Assembly (NCBI GenBank): GCA_963975245.1
Contig: CAXBFJ010000001.1
Span: 806,001 to 870,000 of the forward strand
DNA from: Panacagrimonas sp963975245
GTDB taxonomy: Bacteria; Pseudomonadota; Gammaproteobacteria; Nevskiales; Nevskiaceae
Direction of reading: 5' to 3'
Length of the DNA stretch: 64,000 nt
Below, piece after piece: positions 60,933 to 64,000 of the stretch. Under the pieces are notes generated by a model, which worked only from the letters and a program-made list of their open reading frames with translations, made no database searches and was not told where the DNA came from. Both the position numbers and the translations under genes were made by a program. Within the stretch, counting starts at the first letter, position 1. Each line of letters opens with the position of its first letter.

Positions 60933-62479
60933 TGCGCCGCCGTATCAGACGCATGGGTACATTCGCACTCCTGATCAGCGTGCTCACGGGTTGCAGCCTT
61001 GAGCCTGCCTACGTGAGGCCGAAACTCGGCGTCGAGGGCCTCAAATTGTCAGAGTCGCTCGATCTGGTAGCGGTGGAAGAAATTGAAGCCGGATCATCTT
61101 CCTTGAGCGATGCCATGGCGGAAACGCATTGGCGTGTGTTTCTCACAGACACGACACTGCGGAGCCTGGTGGAGACTGCGATTGCAAACAATCGCGATCT
61201 TCGTGTGGCGGCACTCAACATTGAGAGAACTCAGGCTCAGTACCGTATCCGCCGTAGCGAGCTTCTGCCCAATATCCTTGCTGACGGTGTAGAACAGGTT
61301 CAGAAGTACCCGAGCGGCGTCAGTGCGATTTCGGGGCAGAGTTCGGGGACCGGCAGTGGCAGTGTCTCGCGAGGCTTCAGTGCGGGGCTTGGCCTGACCG
61401 CGTTTGAGCTGGATCTATTTGGCCGGATTCGCAGTTTGGAACATGCCGCGCTCGAGCAATATTTTTCGAGCATCGAAGCCCATCGCAGTGTTCAGATCAG
61501 TCTGATAGCCGAGGTGGCGAATGCCTACCTTGCTTTGCGCAGCGATCAGGCTCTGCTTCAGCTCGCCGCCGATACGCTGGAAAGTCGTCAGTCCTCGCAT
61601 CAACTTATTCAGCGAAGCAATGAGTACGGTGTGTCCGATGACCTGGACCTGAGTCAGGCTCAACAGGCAATTCATACCGCTGAGGCAGACGTCGCGCGTT
61701 ACCAAAGACGCATCGCTCAGGACCGCAATGCACTGCGGCTTCTGGTCGCGACATCCTTGCCCGAGCAACTGGACGAAACAGCCGAGTCTGAGGGCAAGGC
61801 GATGTTGGAGGATTTACCCGCCGGCCTTTCTTCCGAAGTACTGACGCGGCGGCCGGATGTGCTGGCTGCAGAGCACGAACTCATTGCGAGGAATGCCAGT
61901 ATTGGCGCAGCGCGTGCCGCATTTTTTCCGACGATCTCGCTCACGGCGCGGTACGGAACTGCGAGCCGCGAGCTTGGCGGTTTGTTTGAATCCGGATCAG
62001 AGGCCTGGACCTTTGCACCCAGGATTTCTCTGCCGATATTTGCGGCAGGGGCCAACAAAGCCAATCTCGATGTAGCGAAGATTGATCGCGATATTTCGGT
62101 GGCTAGTTATCAAAAAACAGTGCAAACCGCGTTTCGGGAGGTATCGGATGCATTGGCGGCGCGCGGCACACTGGATGCACAGCTGGAAGCAGAAGAAAGC
62201 CTGGTGAAAGCCGCTCAGACCAGTTACGAACTGTCCAAGCTGCGCTTTGATTTCGGTGTGGACAATTATCTTGTCGTTCTGGATTCGCAGAGAACGTACT
62301 ACGGTGCACAAAAAGACGTTATCAGCACGCGTCTTGCGCGCCAGCAGAATCTTGTGACGCTATACAAAGCCCTCGGCGGAGGGTGGGGCGAAGCTACTGA
62401 TTCAATGAATGGTAACTCTGCATCTTCTGCCGAATCCGCGACCGTGATGACCGGAATGACACTTTCTGTCCGGCCTTGA
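60929..62479 (+). CDS. RND outer-membrane factor lipoprotein (NodT/OprM-like)
   Basis: The 516-residue protein has a lipoprotein signal (VLTGC, Cys22) and the TolC/OprM structure: DTTLRSLVETAIANNRDLRVAALNIERTQAQYRIRR, the second repeat, and RPDVLAAEHELIARNASIGAARAAFFPTISL. It forms the trimeric exit channel for the pump. It overlaps the permease gene by ATGA and is the last gene of the operon. Confidence 0.95.
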   Translation: MMRRRIRRMGTFALLISVLTGCSLEPAYVRPKLGVEGLKLSESLDLVAVEEIEAGSSSLSDAMAETHWRVFLTDTTLRSLVETAIANNRDLRVAALNIERTQAQYRIRRSELLPNILADGVEQVQKYPSGVSAISGQSSGTGSGSVSRGFSAGLGLTAFELDLFGRIRSLEHAALEQYFSSIEAHRSVQISLIAEVANAYLALRSDQALLQLAADTLESRQSSHQLIQRSNEYGVSDDLDLSQAQQAIHTAEADVARYQRRIAQDRNALRLLVATSLPEQLDETAESEGKAMLEDLPAGLSSEVLTRRPDVLAAEHELIARNASIGAARAAFFPTISLTARYGTASRELGGLFESGSEAWTFAPRISLPIFAAGANKANLDVAKIDRDISVASYQKTVQTAFREVSDALAARGTLDAQLEAEESLVKAAQTSYELSKLRFDFGVDNYLVVLDSQRTYYGAQKDVISTRLARQQNLVTLYKALGGGWGEATDSMNGNSASSAESATVMTGMTLSVRP

Positions 62480-62659
62480 TTCTGCAGGCTGAAGGCGTGA
62501 GGCGAATAGGTGTTTGAGCAGGGCTTTCCAGCGCGAATATGAGGCTTCTCCGCGGCGCTGATCAGTCAACCCGCTACTCCAATCAAATCAGGATTTGATT
62601 TTAATACTGATAAGTCGATAATGACTGCATAGAGTTCCCGCCGACATTGAGGAGTGTCC

Positions 62660-63703
62660 GTGACAGGGATCAAACGCGATTCGCTTCAAACGCAGCTGCT
62701 TGCACTCGTACGCCAGCAACATGGTGACGATTCAAGTGTGCGCGGCTTGCGGGTCATGGAAGATGGCCACGCGGGTCTGACCTACGGCTTTGAGCTGCTG
62801 ACGGGCAAGAATGCCGCGGCGCAGGGCTTTGTGCTCAAGCTCGGACCACCAGGTGTTGTACGTCGGGGCAGTACGGATATCTTCCGGCAGGCTGGGCTGC
62901 TCAAGGTTCTTCACGAAGCCAGATTGCCGGTTCCGCGTATCGCCTGGGCCAGCGCCGATGAAGACACGCTCGGCGCGCCCTACATCGTGATGGAGCAACT
63001 CGCGGGCCGGACGTTTGTCGTGTGGGAACCGCACGAAACATTCACGCAAGACAATGCGGAGATCCGCGAGCTTTGGTTGCAGGCTGCCGCTGCATTGGCC
63101 GGATTCCACCAGCTGGACTGGAAGGCGCATCTGGGAAACTGGGAGGCACCCAGTTCACTGTCAGAGGAACTGGGGCGATGGACGCGCCTGCTCCGCCATG
63201 CGCCGGACCCCTCGTGGCTGGAGGCAGGGCAACGTCTGTCGAAAGACCTGTCCAGGCTGCAGCCGGACGAATCTTCAGTGGGCCTGGTTCATGGTGACTA
63301 CCAGCCCGGCAATGTGCTGTACGAACGCGGTCGCCTGACCGGAATCATTGACTGGGATCTGGCCTGCATCGCGCCTCAGGGCATCGATCTCGGCTGGCTC
63401 CTGATGATGAGTGACGGCGAAGCCTGGGCAGCAGGCTGGAAGCCAAAGGCGCCCATCAATCGCGCGGATCTTCTTGGTGCTTATCACCACGCCGGCGGAC
63501 CGGCGCATCAAGATCTGGAGTGGTATCAGGCTTTTGCCCATTTTCGGATGGGTGCGATTGCCTGTCTGAACGTGAAGCTGCATCGCGACGGACGCCGTCC
63601 AGATGCCCTCTGGGAGCGCTTCGTGCCCTCAATACCAACTTTGTTTTCACGTGCTGAAGCACTGCTGGTGCAGCAGGCCAGCTTTACCGGACAGTCCACA
63701 TGA
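62660..63703 (+). CDS. Phosphotransferase (APH-like) family protein, acyl-CoA dehydrogenase-linked
   Basis: The protein is 347 residues from GTG 62660 (GAGGAG five bases upstream); a GTG at 62654 would add two residues. It has FVLKLGPPG (substrate loop), catalytic VHGDYQPGNV and IIDWDLACIAP for metal binding. Its ATGA overlap with an acyl-CoA dehydrogenase gene resembles the ACAD10/11 fusion of animals and the LvaA kinase / LvaC pair of Pseudomonas levulinate catabolism, which phosphorylate and rearrange 4-hydroxyacyl-CoA. That role is an inference from pairing; sequence details do not prove it. Confidence 0.88.
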   Translation: MTGIKRDSLQTQLLALVRQQHGDDSSVRGLRVMEDGHAGLTYGFELLTGKNAAAQGFVLKLGPPGVVRRGSTDIFRQAGLLKVLHEARLPVPRIAWASADEDTLGAPYIVMEQLAGRTFVVWEPHETFTQDNAEIRELWLQAAAALAGFHQLDWKAHLGNWEAPSSLSEELGRWTRLLRHAPDPSWLEAGQRLSKDLSRLQPDESSVGLVHGDYQPGNVLYERGRLTGIIDWDLACIAPQGIDLGWLLMMSDGEAWAAGWKPKAPINRADLLGAYHHAGGPAHQDLEWYQAFAHFRMGAIACLNVKLHRDGRRPDALWERFVPSIPTLFSRAEALLVQQASFTGQST

Positions 63704-64000
63704 TTGATTTTGAAATTTCCCCCGAACTTGCAAGCCTGCGCGACCGTGTTCGCGAGTTTGTTTCTGAACATATCGTGCCGTTGGAGAGTGATCCTCGACA
63801 AAACGCCCACGGACCGGAGGAATCCTTGCGTCGCGAGATGGTGGCGCTGTCAAAGAAGCACGGTTTGCTGTCCCCCCATGCGCCGCGAGAGTTTGGCGGC
63901 ATGGGTCTGGATCATCGTGGTATCGCGATCGTTTTCGAAGCAGCGGGCTGGTCTACGCTGGGTCCTTTGGCGCTTAATATTCAGGCGCCTGATGAAGGCA
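63700..64000 (+). CDS. Acyl-CoA dehydrogenase family protein (partial, N-terminus only)
   Basis: The frame from ATG 63700 continues through the right edge with about 100 residues visible. They match the N-terminal helical domain: LRDRVREFVSEHIVPLES, then KKHGLLSPHAPREFGGMGL and AIVFEAAGWSTLG. The start overlaps the kinase stop (ATGA), suggesting coupling. The FAD and catalytic Glu regions are outside the window. Confidence 0.9.
   Translation, partial: MIDFEISPELASLRDRVREFVSEHIVPLESDPRQNAHGPEESLRREMVALSKKHGLLSPHAPREFGGMGLDHRGIAIVFEAAGWSTLGPLALNIQAPDEG

Overview
The window is chromosomal DNA with moderately high GC content. It most likely comes from an aerobic, hydrocarbon- or lipid-degrading gammaproteobacterium. 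This rests on the housekeeping gene types (bacterial-type purB, fumC, GlnS of the E. coli class, class 2 PyrD, RibA at E. coli length), an AlkB-type membrane hydroxylase with a separate rubredoxin, several CoA-type lipid enzymes and an RND efflux operon. I saw no rRNA, tRNA, transposase, phage or CRISPR sequence. Species-level assignment is not possible from sequence reading alone.

Layout. 1-2.0 kb: a minus-strand group of a truncated SDR, a small unknown protein and a membrane-anchored Pro/Glu-rich protein. 2.3-9.5 kb: housekeeping and lipid genes on the plus strand (FabG4-type reductase, ribA, AarF-like kinase, pyrD, OmpA-like protein, DUF1289, thioesterase). 9.5-17.0 kb: purB and a DUF7931-like gene, divergent fumC, a 4-hydroxybutyryl-CoA dehydratase-like protein, an MBL-fold hydrolase and a class I fumarase. 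17.1-20.6 kb: an RcnB-like His-rich secreted protein, a 59-residue rubredoxin, an NTF2-like protein, and a luxI-luxR quorum-sensing pair preceded by a lux-box-like palindrome. 21.0-25.1 kb: glnS and katG.

25.2-31.1 kb is a hydrocarbon/lipid block: alkB, a PECR/DECR-like SDR with altered active-site residues, and a thiolase-like/enoyl-CoA hydratase fusion, with a divergent MerR-type regulator. 31.3-39.9 kb runs rightward: phytoene-desaturase-like FAD oxidoreductase, GntR/FCD regulator, sulfotransferase, DUF1214 protein, SDR and a large MalT/LAL-type regulator (the class of AlkS). 39.9-44.8 kb holds DUF1330, a membrane protein, a BASS-family transporter, a DUF4105 protein and a small secreted DUF3015-like protein.

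44.9-50.5 kb is a compact operon (phosphotransferase-like protein, VOC protein, and a Baeyer-Villiger monooxygenase fused to an alpha/beta hydrolase) with a divergent AraC regulator. 50.9-55.5 kb is a cassette of amidohydrolase, aldehyde dehydrogenase, SRPBCC protein and alpha/beta hydrolase. 55.9-62.5 kb is a tetR-MFP-RND-OMF efflux operon with a probable TetR operator. The window ends with an APH-like kinase gene overlapping the start of an acyl-CoA dehydrogenase.

How they may work together (inference): AlkB with rubredoxin would oxidise alkyl groups. SDRs and aldehyde dehydrogenase would carry alcohols onward. The BVMO-esterase would turn ketones into esters and then acids plus alcohols. 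Beta-oxidation-type enzymes would process the acids. Two separate candidate routes for gamma-hydroxyacyl-CoA are present: the 4-hydroxybutyryl-CoA dehydratase-like protein, and the kinase plus acyl-CoA dehydrogenase pair that resembles LvaA/LvaC. The RND pump could provide solvent or intermediate tolerance, and the LuxI/LuxR pair could add density control. The best candidates for an undescribed system are the BVMO-hydrolase fusion operon and the thiolase-like/crotonase fusion next to alkB.
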